Shown here: positions 26,460 to 38,714 of the stretch, piece by piece
How the letters are laid out: each line of letters opens with the position of its first letter
Numbering within the stretch: the first letter of the stretch is position 1
DNA from: Prinia subflava
Lineage: Eukaryota; Chordata; Aves; Passeriformes; Cisticolidae
Assembly: GCF_021018805.1 (NCBI RefSeq)
Contig: NC_086251.1
Location: 46,880,767-46,944,766, forward strand
Direction: 5' to 3'
DNA: 64,000 nt
Translations under genes and position numbers: made by a program
The notes under the pieces: model-generated
Database searches by the model: none
Told to the model about the DNA's origin: nothing
What the model saw: the letters and a program-made list of their open reading frames with translations, nothing else

Positions 26460-27010
26460 GGAGACCTTAATTAGGAGGTGTGTTTTTTTTCTGGGGAGAA
26501 GTGATTTAGCAGGCTAGAAAAGTATCCTAAGTGTCCTCCCATGGATGCCATCATGAGCAATAAATGATCTTTGTGCCCCAGGTTTGTAAGCGGGTCATAT
26601 TTTTACGATGTCAAGCATGCTGCTGTCTTTTCTGCAATAAAGCTCACCTAATCAAAACAAGTCAGAGCTTATCTAAGCCCCTAGCCAGAGATATTTCTGT
26701 GGTGGCTACAGAGCCAGGTTTCCTAGCAACCTAAAAGGCATTAGACAGGGCTTTGTCGACATTTATCTGTTACACACAAAACCCCCCGTTTGAATAATAT
26801 TATGGGTGTAACATCAACTGACAAAAGCCAGGAAATTCAGAGCTGGGGCTGATTGTCTATCCTTGCCTCTCATCGGGCTGAAAAACAAAAGGCACAGTCA
26901 TGTGAGTGATGAGCAGGGCAAACCAACCTTTATATTTCCTGGCTTTCTCCCAAACGAGATGCCATTCAAATGAGGTGCTTGATATTAATTTCCTCTGTTT
27001 AAGACAGGTT
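26460..27010. promoter_or_regulatory. Candidate conserved non-coding element
   Basis: About 550 bp with no repeat similarity, evenly mixed composition, several CpGs and many distinct binding-site-like words: GTTTCCTAGCAAC at 26718-26730 (an RFX X-box form), CTTATCT at 26668-26674 and TTTATCTGTTA near 26760 (GATA-like), AATAATATTATG near 26795 and CATTCAAATG near 26965. There is no open frame of note. The texture is what vertebrate conserved enhancers look like, but conservation cannot be shown from one sequence. Confidence 0.3.
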
Positions 27011-28444
27011 TAATGCTCACGTTAGGTAGCATGTTGGCAGTGCTATCAGTTTCTCCATGGGCTACCTTTTTTCCTTGGAGGGGCCAACTGGAGTGAGGAA
27101 AGAGATATCCCAGCCCCTCTGTAACCTTTGGTTTCTGCATGGTGAGAGCAGTTTTCAGATCCATGGCTTCACAGCTGAATAGGCTGCAAACCTGCTCTAT
27201 GCAGGGCCACTATGGCATCCTCAGGAGATCATTGTTAGCCCAGGGTGGAGCCAGTGAAGACACACAAGTTAAAAACACTCCATCTTCCTGCTAGTGCCCA
27301 ACTCTAGATACAGGAAGGTGTTTTTTATAGGTTTCAAGGGATTCTTGAGATGGATCTTGGAATGGGTCTTTTTATCAATCATTTTGAAAACAAAAGGTCG
27401 AGGGGAAAAAAGGATTTAATGTAGGTGGGGTTTTTCCCATACTGAGGGCTGATGAATGGTCTGAAAACTGATACTTCAGTAATATCTTTTATTTCTTTAC
27501 CTGTAGCAATAGGAATGTTTAAAATCTTACAACTGGAAGCTTGTGGAGAAGACTGAAGGAGGAAAGGATGGAAGAACTGCCATTGTTGTTGATTGACACT
27601 TCAAATCCTTGGGGGAAGAGTCTTCTGAAAGTGAATGGGAACTGATCACCTCTCTACAGAGTTCTTGAGTCATCTCACAGAATTTAACAGAAAATAATTC
27701 TTTTGCTTCCATTTGATATAATATGGCTTTAAACTGCTTGAAGATAAAAGACGCTTTCATTTCCACAATCTAAGTTATCAGCTGAGATAAATTAACTCTC
27801 TGAAGTCTGTGCAATTCTGTATGTGTTCCATCTCTAAATAGGTAGATCTTCACACATGTATTTGCACTGCTTTAGTAGTTCCATCTCTGGCGCTTTCACA
27901 AAAAGATAACAGACATTTTTACATTTGCTTGAGGCCTTACTGAAGAGTTTGTCTCCATGTAAATTTTCCAGCCCTGGGATGACACCTCTGAAATGGATGG
28001 TAAAGAAAGTTTTGCTGAAATTTAGCTATAGCTGGGTACTTCGCTGCTGTAAGGGAAAATCCCCCAGTTGCTGTCAGTGGGTGAACAGCCAGGCTTTCAT
28101 CCTCCATTCTTCACTGTAATCTTCATTAACATAAGAGTTGGTGTTTTGCCCCCCACACATGGATGCCATACTGGTTGAACTCCGGGAGGCTGCTGGGATA
28201 AAGGCCTCTCTGCTGACCACAGCCAGCATTTCTTCAGCAAGCATAGCATGAATATAAACCTTACATACACCACAATGGAGAGGAATTACTATGCACACTA
28301 TCACTTTCAAGCCTTTGAAAGAAACAGAAGCAGAAGGAGGTTCTTGCACTTTCTGCCGACATCATCTTTACTGTCCATCCATTTGTTCCCCATTTAGCCT
28401 CCCCACTGGCAAAGCCTCTATTATGTGCTGAAAGCCCAGACAAT

Positions 28445-28491
28445 GGGAGCCCACTATGCCCGGGAATGCACGCATTGTTCCACGGGCTCCC
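28445..28491. repeat. Nested inverted repeat, CpG-containing
   Basis: Outer arms GGGAGCCC (28445-28452) and GGGCTCCC (28484-28491) are perfect complements. Inside them AATGC and GCATT flank a two-base AC loop, with GG/CC pairs just outside, so the 47 bp could fold as one interrupted hairpin. CpGs in and just beyond it (CCCGGG, ACGCA, CACGGG, GTTCGCAT, ACCCGC) stand out from the CpG-poor surroundings. Function unknown. Confidence 0.6.
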
Positions 28492-30644
28492 TATAGAAAT
28501 CCCCGTGTTCGCATGACCCGCTTTCCAAAGTTTGAGTTTTTCTTTCCTGAAGGGGGAGGGTAAGAGGAAAAGGGACAGTGTCTCACAGCTCTGTGCAGAT
28601 TAGTGGTATGTTCATGCCCATATATTGAGATGGATAAAATAGCCATAAATTTTTCCCAAAGTGCTTATTTGTAATGCATGCATGAACTCACTTAACAGGC
28701 TTAAAATATTTAGTGAACACTTAAATGAATGGAGAGTGTGGGAGGGGGGACAAAACTAGCAGAGATAATTGAATACACTTAGCAGTCATAGCAGCTTTAC
28801 ATAGCTGTATCATATTCTCTGTGGATAGCACAGCTGGGACAATATGGTTAGAGTTTTAAAATATCTAGGGATTTCTGTCTTAAGATAGTTATCAATAATT
28901 GCAAACTTAAACATTAAATATTTTTGGCATAGTTAAAATATATAACTCTTTCTTTAATACATGATAAAATATCATAAAATAGAGAACATTCTCCCCTTGG
29001 CATTGCTTCAGGTAAGCAGGAAGGGTTTCTGAGTGTGGCTGTCCAGGAACTGAAGTCTGTCTTGGGGAAACCACAGGCTGCCAAAGATAGGTGGATTAAA
29101 ACACATAAGACAGAAGTTCCTCAGACTTGACAGCATTTGAAATGCCAAATGAGAACAAGAAGATGGGCTGCAATAACACAGGTTCATAATACCTGTGAAA
29201 CTGGTAGTCCTTTAGCATTGGAGAAAATCTTGCCAGATAAAATCATGTTTCCAGCTTCATTTCAACTGAGCCAAAATTTGCACCACTGCCCTTGTTCTGA
29301 CTAGGGCTAGGACCTCAAACCCACAAACTGCAGCAATACGTACATCTCAGCTCACACCTAATTAACTGCTTAATTAGAGCAGCACTGGGGAAACTCTGCT
29401 CTTTGTTTTCCCTTTCTCTCTGGTGCCTGATGCCACTTGTAGCAGCACAAAGCTCTTTGAGTGGCTGAGCCTTTCTGGTCAGGCACAGCAGGTTCAAGGT
29501 GAAGGTCTTTTCTGCTGGTCTTTTCCTCCCTCTTCTGAGATAATTGACCTTGATGTCACCATGAAGCTCCTCCCCAGATCACACCACTCACACAGCAACA
29601 CAGCAACCAGTACCTCAGCTAGAGCTGGAGACTAGTGCAGAGCTGTTTAATTTGGGAGAGCAATATGAAGGTCACTGAGGAAGGTAATGTGGTCCTGTTG
29701 ATTGAACACGTGGATAAGGGCACAGCAAAAGCATAATCTACTTTGTTGAGAATGCGATAAACCAGGTTTATGTATGCAGTTGGCAAACAGTAGTTCTGAG
29801 TGTTACTCCATCAGAGAATCCAGGCAGCAGAGTACTTATATATCCTTCTAGTCCCCTAATATGACTTGAATCTAAGGATTAGGTAATTTTCATATTTGTA
29901 GGGTTTTCTAGAACAGTATTATTTCTTTCCTACTTGTTTCCTGATTTTTACTTATGAAATACTTATTTCTGTAACCAAGCAAAGGCAATCTAAGAGGAAG
30001 ATTTCTGATATTCCAAGGGAAAACCCCTCCTTTTCCATCCAGAGTAAGATGCCCAGAAACCCCAGAAGATTCACTCGTGTTTGAAGACAGATTCAGCAAC
30101 TTTGTTGCATGTGAACACGTGGCTGGGGTGTTCCTCGTGTGAGACTCATCACACACATGGAGCCCAGGTGGTGTGTGGCTGGGCAGTAAATTTGCTCTAT
30201 ATATCTCTCCAGCCCAGGTGTCACAGCATACACCAGGGAGTCTGGGTCTTGTACAACAGCCCTGCACAACATTTGCACACCCTTCTGTGCACCAGGCAGG
30301 TTGTGAGTGGGAAGGAAGGAGGTGGTTGTGTTGTTAAGGTACAATGGATCTGATCCAGAGAAAACTTTGGCAGAAGTCAGCCCTGTTTTCTAGCTCTTGG
30401 GATCAGAGTCCCAAATCAGAGCTGTGAGAGGGTTTGTGGGATTCAGGTGCTAGGCAGAGGGACACCTTTCTGACCAGGGAACGTCACATCTGTGCATATA
30501 TTTGTTATTAGGTGTTTGGCGCAGGTCAGACGACTTAAACTAAGCAGAAGACCAGAACTGTGAGGTTAACTTCCAGGGACAACTACTTAAGCTGTAGTTA
30601 AGGCTTCAGCTTAAGTATAGCTTAGGTTCCATAAGAAGATGTAG

Positions 30645-30713
30645 ACATATATTTATAAATATATAAATTTTAATTAAATAAATTTTATATAATTTTAATA
30701 AAATTAGGCTGGA
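30645..30713. repeat. AT-only low-complexity run
   Basis: About 70 bp composed almost entirely of A and T with repeated ATAAATAT/AATTTTA words. Simple low-complexity DNA; no coding or element structure seen. Confidence 0.85.
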
Positions 30714-30855
30714 AATTAAACGGGTTCTAGCCATTAGAGGAGTGAGATTCCAAAATTGCTTTCCACTGGAAAGGAAAGAGTAGAAGGGGTCAGAAGCAGT
30801 CAGACAAGTCTGAGATTGAGATTTACATGATACAGTTGCTGAAATAGTGAGGGAT

Positions 30856-30901
30856 GTGGGCCATAGACTCAAAGGTGTCTATGGTGGGCCATAGACTCAA
30901 A
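30856..30901. repeat. Tandem duplication, 18-bp identical units, period 28
   Basis: GTGGGCCATAGACTCAAA occurs at 30856-30873 and again, identical, at 30884-30901. The second copy is followed at once by CTATGGCCC (30902-30910), the exact complement of GGGCCATAG (30886-30894), giving a perfect 9-bp stem with a 7-base loop. A competing hairpin CTATGG/CCATAG spans the junction between the copies (30879-30894). Confidence 0.9.
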
Positions 30902-33300
30902 CTATGGCCCCCTATCTTCCCTGCTTACTCTCATTTTGACCCTCTCTGTTACTCTACTTGCTCCTCTTTTGTCCTGTTCCTATTCTACTTGGATGACAGG
31001 CCGGAAAATCCTCTCTGCATTTTTTCTGTTGCTGTTACATCCCTTTGGTAGAACAAAGCAAAGGCAAATGGCATTCTGGTACATCTCAGCAGGATTATTG
31101 GAGTCTGCAGGCAGAGCCAGCGTGGGGCTGACCCTCGGGGCACAGAGCAGGGGCTGTAGGGGGCCAAGATGCCCTGGTGACACATCAGAGTCCTTGCCCT
31201 CCCTTGCTCTGTGCCACAGACATGCTCAGGCCTTGGCAGGATACTCAGTTTCAAAGCACTTGATTTCTGCTTGGGAAAGCTGATGACACAGTATCTACCC
31301 AAGCAGACCGGGTGACTGCCATGTTTCTGTGGAGCAGAAAGGTGCAAAATACAGGTACAGCTGTAGTGAACATCACTGTACACAGAATATTCTGTTTAAT
31401 TGGAAATGGAGAGGCTGACCAGATAGCACTTGTTGGGAGAAGAAGGAGAAGCCCTCAAGACCCAGTGCCAGGAGCTACAGGGCAGCTGCACCTTGACCTG
31501 CAACTGGCACTAGCTGTGAATCCAATCGCTTTTGAAATCCTGTCCTCCCATGCTTGGCAGGGCTGGTCTGAAGCAAAACAACTGTCAGGATTCCTGCACC
31601 ATACCACTGGCACTGCCACAGTATACCCATCAATCCTGCACCTACCTCTAGACTCTGAAATGGATCTTGCAGAGAGCAACTTGTTTTAACATATAATAAA
31701 TAGAAAGAAGGGCTCTTTGGCAGGGGGTATAAGGCTTCCTGGCGCTGGTTGCTTCATCTGCACTTATGCCCACATGCAGTGACTGTATTTTGCAGCTTGC
31801 AAAAAAGTTTCTTGCCTTTCACTACATTTTTCTGAAAAAAAAGTGAGCATGTCTTGCAAGAAGTTTGGCCAGTTAATACAAAAGTAATTTGCATGCTAGT
31901 CAGACCGAGTTGCTTTTTAGTTCTATCACATTTAGTTCTATCTATTGCAGCAGATGTTTGGGTCATGGGCAGCCACCTGAGGAGTTGCCACAGCCCTGTC
32001 AGAAAGAAAACTGTTGTTTTTGACTGCTCAGGCTGTAATTTGACAAGTACCTCAGCTATGTGTCAGCTATTTGCCATGGTCATGCTCTTCCTTTACATCC
32101 TGGCCATGGGACCCTGCCTCCTTCCTCAAACAGCTCCAGCACTAACCAGCTCCAGTGCCCTGCCATTTCAGCATACCTAACTGGCTGAAATATGTTCACC
32201 TTCAATTTTAGCAGGCCAGAGGGGAATGCCCAAACTCACAGGAGCTAGCCAAGCCTGAGGATTCTGCAGTTAGGTGGGCTCAGTCTGATGAAGAACCAGC
32301 ATCCATGTGTTGCTCACAATTCATGGGGAACAGATTTAAGGCATCCAGTGGCTTAATTCACCTTGTATGTGATCCTGCTGTAGCTTTCCTTAATTGCCAC
32401 AACAATGAGTTTAACTTCTTTCTGTGAAACCTGGTCATTAGAGATGATATGCCACTACAAAACATACCCTTCTAAGCACAGTTTTAACAGCTGAGTGAAG
32501 GGGACTGTAAGAACTATTGAAGTTTTCTTCTCTTGATCAGTGTTCTGTGAGTTCTCCCTTGTTGGAAGAATAAGTTAAATACTAATTAAGATGAAAGCAG
32601 AATACGAAGTGGAAACTTCCAAAATGTCTGTCACTTGCATTTGTGCAAATTAAAACATCTCACATACAGCAAGCCCAGGGCCTTTCTTTTCTTCCTGTAT
32701 ATTTTGTATTCCACAATCAACCTTTGGAACAAGATGTGTGCAGCCCATGCTCTGGTATTCCACAGGACCTAACAACAGGTTAGGTATCGTACACTGGCAG
32801 CTGTTTCACCATCAGGTGCCTGGGGAAAGGGCTGCCAGCTAGGAGTACCTCTAACACAGGCAAAAGGATGTGACTGGGTGTCCTTTTGGCACCACAAACC
32901 CTCTGAGGGGCTAGGCACTAAATTTTTAAATTTAAATTTTAAAGCCTTTAAATTTGGGGATTTTTTGTTTTCCTTTGATTTAATCTTTAGAAAAAAGCAT
33001 TTTATTTACAGCTAATGACCTCAGAATCTTGTTTGTCTAATTGTAATAGAAATAAAAACCCCCCAAGCCATTTTCACAGCCCCAATTCCCGTGTATTCTG
33101 TGGCCATTGACCTTCCTGCTGACTCCTTGGGGATGTTCTTGCAACACGGACCATTGTTGTTTGGGCGGTTTTTGCTGATTTTTCTCTCACAGAGATACAC
33201 ATGCATCCAAACTGTGTTGGTTTGGACCAAGGAATCCCTCTGCCCAACCCGTCACTGGGCCCAGAGGTTGGCCCATTGCATTGGATGGCTGTTACTTTTA

Positions 33301-33635
33301 TCTCATACCACAGAGCTATAGAATGATTTGGGTTGAAAAGAACCTTAAAAGTCATCTAGTTCCAACCCCCACCATGGGTAGGGACACCATCCACCAGACC
33401 AGGTTGCTCAGAGCCCTGTCCAACCTGGCCTTGAACACTTCCAGGGCTGTGGCATCCACAGGTTCTCTGGGCAACCTTTTCAAATGTTTCACCACCCTCA
33501 CTGTAAAGAATATCCTCCTAGCATCTAATTTAAAACTATCCTTTTTTATTTTAAAACCATTTCCCACTGTCCTATCATGACATGCATTTGTAAAAAGTCT
33601 CTCTCCACCTTTCTTGTAGACCTCCTTTAGGTACA
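33301..33635 (-). mobile_element. CR1 LINE 3' fragment
   Basis: The left edge is a decayed CR1 tail (CAGAGCTATAGAATGATTTG) followed by GGGTTGAAAAGAACCTTAAA and the CACCAGACCAGGTTGCTCAG block. Next come TCCAACCTGGCCTTGAACAC, TCCAGGG and the ORF2-end region, ending near 33635 with CTTGTAGACCTCCTTTAGGT. Below that point the match is lost, taken as the 5' truncation. Transcribed leftwards, like the other copies. Confidence 0.93.
33352..33567 (-). pseudogene. CR1 ORF2 C-terminal remnant with read-through end
   Basis: Minus-strand translation includes FFTVRVVKHLKRLPREPV and LEVFKARLDRALSNLV, the ORF2 C-terminus of avian CR1 (usual form VKHWNRLPREVV...LEVFKARLD). Here the tryptophan of the HWNRLP motif is replaced by leucine. 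The frame runs about 16 residues past the usual end before stopping, so the normal stop is lost. About 55 family residues remain and no catalytic domain is left. Confidence 0.88.
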
Positions 33636-34995
33636 GTTTAATAAGTATTTCACTCTATGAAGGATCTTAACTGAGCCTGAAGGACATTTTCTTAGTGCTT
33701 TAATCAGAACGATTTTGAGTTAGACAAATCAATGCCTTCCAGTATTATTAATTCTCTTGCAGCAATGGGTAAGGTATCAGATCTTAGAGAAACACTTATC
33801 AGCAGTAATGTACTTCTCATAAAAATCCTAGCCTATAAATGATGAAGTTCTTCCCTTTCTGGAACATCCTTGATTATCATAAATCCAGAGGGATAGTTAC
33901 AACCTGCAGAACATATCCGTGCACATAACAAAATTTTACATGGTGCCAAAATATTCCCTGTAGTTGGAGGGATCATTTAATAAAAAAAGAAGAAATTGTC
34001 CAACATGGTGGAAATCATCTGCTTAAAATGAATCATGATTGAATGAACTGCCTCAGGAGCAGAAGGAGCTCAAAGAGTCAGCAGAGCCCATGTTCTGGGT
34101 GCTAAGTGATACTGCCTACTGATCTGGCAGAAATGCGGGCATTTATATCTCTCATATGTGGAAAGGCATGACAGATGAAGAGAAAAAACAGCTGGTATTC
34201 TATCAGGTTAGACTTGATGAATACCTGCCTAGAAGCTAACCTAGTATCTGTGTGCTAGATACCCCTATCTATCTGTGATGCCCAGACCACAGAACAATCT
34301 TTAATAGCCTGACTTTTTGGTGAAAGACTTTATTCAGTGAGGCAGGTTAAATATGAGACAGAAGAGTGTGGGGAAGAATTCAGCAAATGTTAGTGGTAAC
34401 TCAGTGAACTACAGATATATTTTTCTGCAGACCTCATTGCTGCTGCATCCTCCCCTCATCACATTCATGGATGCTCTGCAGCCGCATGCTTCCCCTCACT
34501 TCATTGACCATTGCTCACATGGCAGCAGTGTGTGGTGCCTTTTCAGTCACCGGCCTCTGGACCTCTTGCATAAGGTTTTAGTTTGAATAATGTGGGTTCA
34601 GAAAGAGCCATGGATCTAGAGAAGGTTTCCCATGCTCTCCTGCTTATTCCATATTGGATTGTAGTTTGACAAGTACAGTTTCATTAGAAAGGCCTGTAGC
34701 GGAGATTGCCTTCCCACTCTTTCCTGTTTACATGATACTGCTTCTGCGTGAAGGGCAGAATAGTCTTTTTCCTCTCTGCATTCCCAGTATAAGACATTTA
34801 TAAATGCATAAAGGCCACTTTAGTCTAATTTTATGGTGTCTCTGTAGGAGGGAATGTGGAGCTAAAGCAGTCCATTGGGGCCCAAGAACACTGGGATCAA
34901 TTCCTCACCTAATATACAGCTAAATTGGGTAATTGGCTTCATTTCCCTTTTTATCCTAGGTGACTTTTGAAACTGGGAATAATGACATTTAGACA
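33636..34995. other. Non-coding DNA
   Basis: No gene, transposon or notable repeat recognised between the CR1 copy and the solo LTR. Confidence 0.5.
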
Positions 34996-35000
34996 GGTAG
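34996..35000. repeat. 5' target-site duplication of solo LTR
   Basis: GGTAG directly precedes the TG of the LTR and is repeated at 35583-35587 directly after its CA. The match extends two bases further (CAGGTAG on both sides) because the LTR itself ends in CA. Confidence 0.85.
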
Positions 35001-35582
35001 TGTTATGAACAAGTTTATGTTAATCAATTGTTACCATGTTCTGGTAATTGTTAAATGTCACCATTTAACATCTTGATCACCAAGATGAATGCACAGACTG
35101 TTAATTATCCCAACAAATAGTCCTTTACTTGTACCCTTTTCCCATTGGGTTATAGACTCTGCTTCCCAAAATGGAGCAAAATATGCAAATAGAGGTCTCT
35201 AGGGACACGGGGTGCTACTTAAAACAAAAACCCCTTGAGACAACGAGCCAATGCAAAATCTGAAGCTAGAAATAATACCCCCAGAGTGGCGTAGCAGCGG
35301 AGATGGGACCACCAACCAAAGCAACTCTACCATGTTGCCATGACCTAACAGTTCTTCATCTGCAGGACCATCCCCTCAGACACTGAGCTCAACAGGACTT
35401 CCCAGGTGTGCCCATGAGGACGGCAGCCCCAGCTCTGCTGTGTAGCAAAGCTGCTCACCTCCTCCTCAACATCACCAAAGGGAGCAGCGGTGGTGTGTGC
35501 TCCCCCCACGGGTCCCAACCCAGAGCTGAAATCCTAATAAAGGCATTGAAAAGGGGCAGCTTTCCTTGCCCTGTTTATTTCA
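35001..35582 (+). mobile_element. Solo LTR of an endogenous retrovirus (582 bp)
   Basis: The segment begins TGTTATGAAC and ends TTTATTTCA, with the retroviral TG...CA ends, and is flanked by a direct repeat GGTAG. A poly(A) signal AATAAA at 35536-35541, about 41 bp before the end, gives plus-strand orientation. No gag, pol or env sequence and no second LTR lies nearby, so this is a recombination product in which the internal region was lost. Near its 5' end are three consecutive short perfect hairpins (35031-35047, 35049-35070, 35069-35087). A 5-bp duplication is usual for class III (ERVL) elements, but 6 bp (class II) cannot be excluded because the host match extends. Confidence 0.85.
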
Positions 35583-35587
35583 GGTAG
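35583..35587. repeat. 3' target-site duplication of solo LTR
   Basis: GGTAG following the terminal CA, identical to 34996-35000. The two copies show no divergence, which suits a fairly recent insertion, though five bases say little about age. Confidence 0.85.
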
Positions 35588-36545
35588 GCTCACAGCAGGC
35601 CAGACTGACTGCTGCAGCTGTGGGCATTGCCATCACAGCTCTAAGATCACTACCCCTGGTAGCAAGGCAGGAGAGTCCAGCCCAGGCTTTCACACTGGTG
35701 CCCTCTGAGATGCCCACAAGGCTGAAGCCTGTGCCTGCTGGCTGTGCTGGCTGCCCCAGGTTGTGTGCAGGTCTGTGCCACAGGCACTGGTGCAGCTGTG
35801 GCCAGGCTTGCTCCCGGGCTGTGCCTGTTTCTGTGGTGCTGTGGGCAGCCTGCAGAACAGCATAGCCCAGAGCCTCTCAGTGCTCCTGTAAGAGAAGCAA
35901 GAACCACTTGTTAAAACTTCCTGTGCTGTCTTTTATCCCTTTCTCAAAAGAGGGAGGAATGTTTTGAAGAGCTAGAGCTGCTGCACAGACACTGTGACCT
36001 AGATAGCCTGGTATCTTGTCTGGTAAGGACACCCACCAGGCAACTAGGAGGACAAAGCAAGAAGCACAGAAGGGCAACAGTAGTAATCCACCACCAGGAA
36101 AATCTCCCTCCTAATCCCCCATGGTGATATATTGCATGGAACATGATTTATATTTGAGTTTGTGCTTATGAAGTACTTTTAACCCATTAAAGTGCCTATT
36201 CTTCTGTTGAATCTGCACTTTGATTCTATTCTCCACATGGATAACAGTCTGTGACAATGAATTTCCCTGTCTAATTATTCATTGTGGGGAAAAATGTTCT
36301 TTGAATTACCAAACATTCCATTTGGTGAATGTCCTCTGAATCTCTGCTAAGAATATTCTGTCTTTTCTGTATCAGTTCTACAGGACTTTGGAAGGTTACC
36401 ATATGCTATATGAATATTTCAGTATTTTATCTTCTTTTGGAGCCCTAGTGTTGAAATTATATACGGTAATTTAAAAAAAAGTAATATATTTTCTATCATG
36501 ACCATTACTCGCTCAAACTAGAAGAAAAAACCCTTTTTAACTTAA

Positions 36546-36592
36546 AATCAGAGACTCATAGAATATTTAAGTAGGGAAACACCTAAGTCATA
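36546..36592 (-). mobile_element. Possible degraded CR1 3' tail
   Basis: CAGAGACTCATAGAATATTT followed by AAGTAGGGAAACACCTAAGT resembles the reverse complement CR1 3' end (TCATAGAATCAT...GGTTGGAAAAGACCTCTAAG) over about 45 bp. No further CR1 block follows. The match is poor and could be chance. Confidence 0.35.
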
Positions 36593-38021
36593 AACTCTCC
36601 TTTTTTTTTTCTGCATTCCAGCCAAAGCTCTCTTGAGCAAGGTCACCAGCTCATCTTTTGGCACATATGCACTGCATAAAAACTCTGATTTTTTCCTCTG
36701 GTGAAGCTGCTTGGCTCCTTTCTCAGTTAACCTATGTCTGCTTCAGGCATGTAAAAATGCATGTGAAGAAATCTCTATTCCTTCTGACTAGGCTGGTGCC
36801 CTGTTTTGGCAATTAACTAGCCCTGACAAGTCAAATGATGAAAGTAATTAGTTTTGATTGATTCACATAGTTTTATATTCCTAAATTTTGAAACTTTTCA
36901 GAGACTGACGATATAGTTGAATGTACTCTCTTTGAGCTTCTATCTTGCCTTAAGTGTTGACTTCTTTGGTGTTATATTTAGTCCCTGGTTCAAGTTCATG
37001 CCTACATATTATAGCATTGAATTAGTTCCTTAAGGAGAAGACACATTTCCAGATCTAGAATTAAGTCAGTGTGACTAGAAGTCCTTGAATATATATTGCA
37101 TTTAGATTTCATCCAAGTTTGCTTCTTACAAATATTCCTTTCCCTTACAGGTTTTTAGCTTATTCATTCACATGGAGTGGATGTTTTCAGTAGCTGCTTG
37201 GAAAACAGGGTAACTTAGATGAGCTGGAGTAGATCTAAAGCTGAGATTCAAGAACTTTGCAGTGCATTTGCCTAGTGAAGTCGAGGAGCTAAAGAGTAGG
37301 GACTAATTTATTCAACAGTGATTATAAAAACATTTTATTCTCTGCTCATAGTTAACCAATTCATTCAGAAACCACAGAAGCAGGAATTTCTGATATGAAA
37401 AGCATTGGGTCCCCTGGGTGTCCTATGTGCAAACAGCAGGGCAGAAATGAGGAAAACCTGACACTTTGTGAGGATTTCAGGTACTGACTGCCACATACAT
37501 TTCAAACTTAAATAACCATATCTTTTCTGCTTCAGAGGCTGACTTTGGATGTCCTTGAAGTCTGGTATTATGCATTCTGGCAGGCAAGTAGAGAAATGAA
37601 CCAGATGCAGCAATTTAGTCATATAGGGAAGTTTCTAGTAAATTTTGCACAACGGGGTGGTGGCAGTGTACTTAGTAAAGCCGCATGCCTTTTTAAAAAT
37701 AGTGCTATTGATTTTCTTAGTGTGTGTATCAAATGTTAGCACATTCATTAGAACAGCAGCCTTCCAAACACTGCTGTAGAACAACCAGCAGGCCCAGAGT
37801 CAATATCCATCTGAATACTGGCTCGCTTTCAAAGGGCAACTTAAAATTAGGGCATTGACTTTTCATGTTATAGAGGAAAGATTTTAAAGGGAGCATTTAT
37901 CAAGTAGAGTTAGGCAAGATTTAACAAATACAGCTGGGCTACAGGTTCTATTTGAGCAGGCAAAGATGTGTGCATGCAACCATGTACAGCACTAGCAAAA
38001 AAGCATAACATGTGCTTACAC

Positions 38022-38040
38022 ATACATATATATATATAAT
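38022..38040. repeat. (TA)n microsatellite
   Basis: ACATACATATATATATATAA: a short, uninterrupted TA dinucleotide run after two CA/TACA steps. Confidence 0.9.
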
Positions 38041-38690
38041 ATTATCAGTTAGGGTATTGGTCTAATATAGTTATATGAGGAAAAAACATGGAAGATACTG
38101 ATCTAAGGAAAGTTTCACTTCTAAACTCCTGTGTGAGTATATTGAAATATCACTGAGTAGGAATGTAATGTATTACAGTGATTGAATAAATACTCTGTCT
38201 GTGTCCTTGTAATGTAACTTCTTGTACAGTGCTGTGAACAAAGCAGTACATTAGTACAAATACAACCTTTGCTGGCAGTAGCTTTACAGGAACAAAATAC
38301 AGTCCACTATGTCTGTTGAAAAAAAGCTAACAAAACATAGTAAAATCAACCTTTTTTTCTCTCTTCTTGTAAGGATGAGAAATGAAGGAAGATAAGTAAA
38401 AGTCATTCAATTTCTCATAAATTTACTATGAATTTGGGATTTACCTGTTCTTAGTGTTTCCCTTTTGTATCTGTTTATGCAATCATTCAAACTTCCATGG
38501 TCCCTGAGGAAAGGCCCTGTGGAATGTGTTTGGTACTTGTGCCCATCTGTATTCTTCATTTGATTCTGTATTTTTAAACCCATGAGGATGAACATGTCTC
38601 TGGAGAACAAACGATCTCATTATCAGGTCACTACTTGTTTCATCCCCTAATCTTTAGGCTTATCTAATTTCTGTGGGGTTTATTTGGTTG

Positions 38691-38714
38691 GTGTGTTAGT
38701 TGGCTGGTTGGGGT
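38691..38714. repeat. TTGG-rich simple repeat
   Basis: Imperfect repetition of TTGG/TTGGC words (TTGGTTGG, then TTAGTTGGCTGGTTGGGG). A degenerate tetranucleotide repeat. Confidence 0.7.

Larger units (their letters stand above)
27011..33300. other. Non-coding DNA
   Basis: No gene is supported. Frames of up to about 130 codons overlap on both strands (for example near 30.1 and 31.2 kb) and match nothing known. The stretch contains the CpG-containing inverted repeat at 28445-28491, an AT-only run at 30645-30713, the 28-bp-period duplication at 30856-30901 and an AT-rich palindromic patch at about 32920-32955. Confidence 0.5.
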
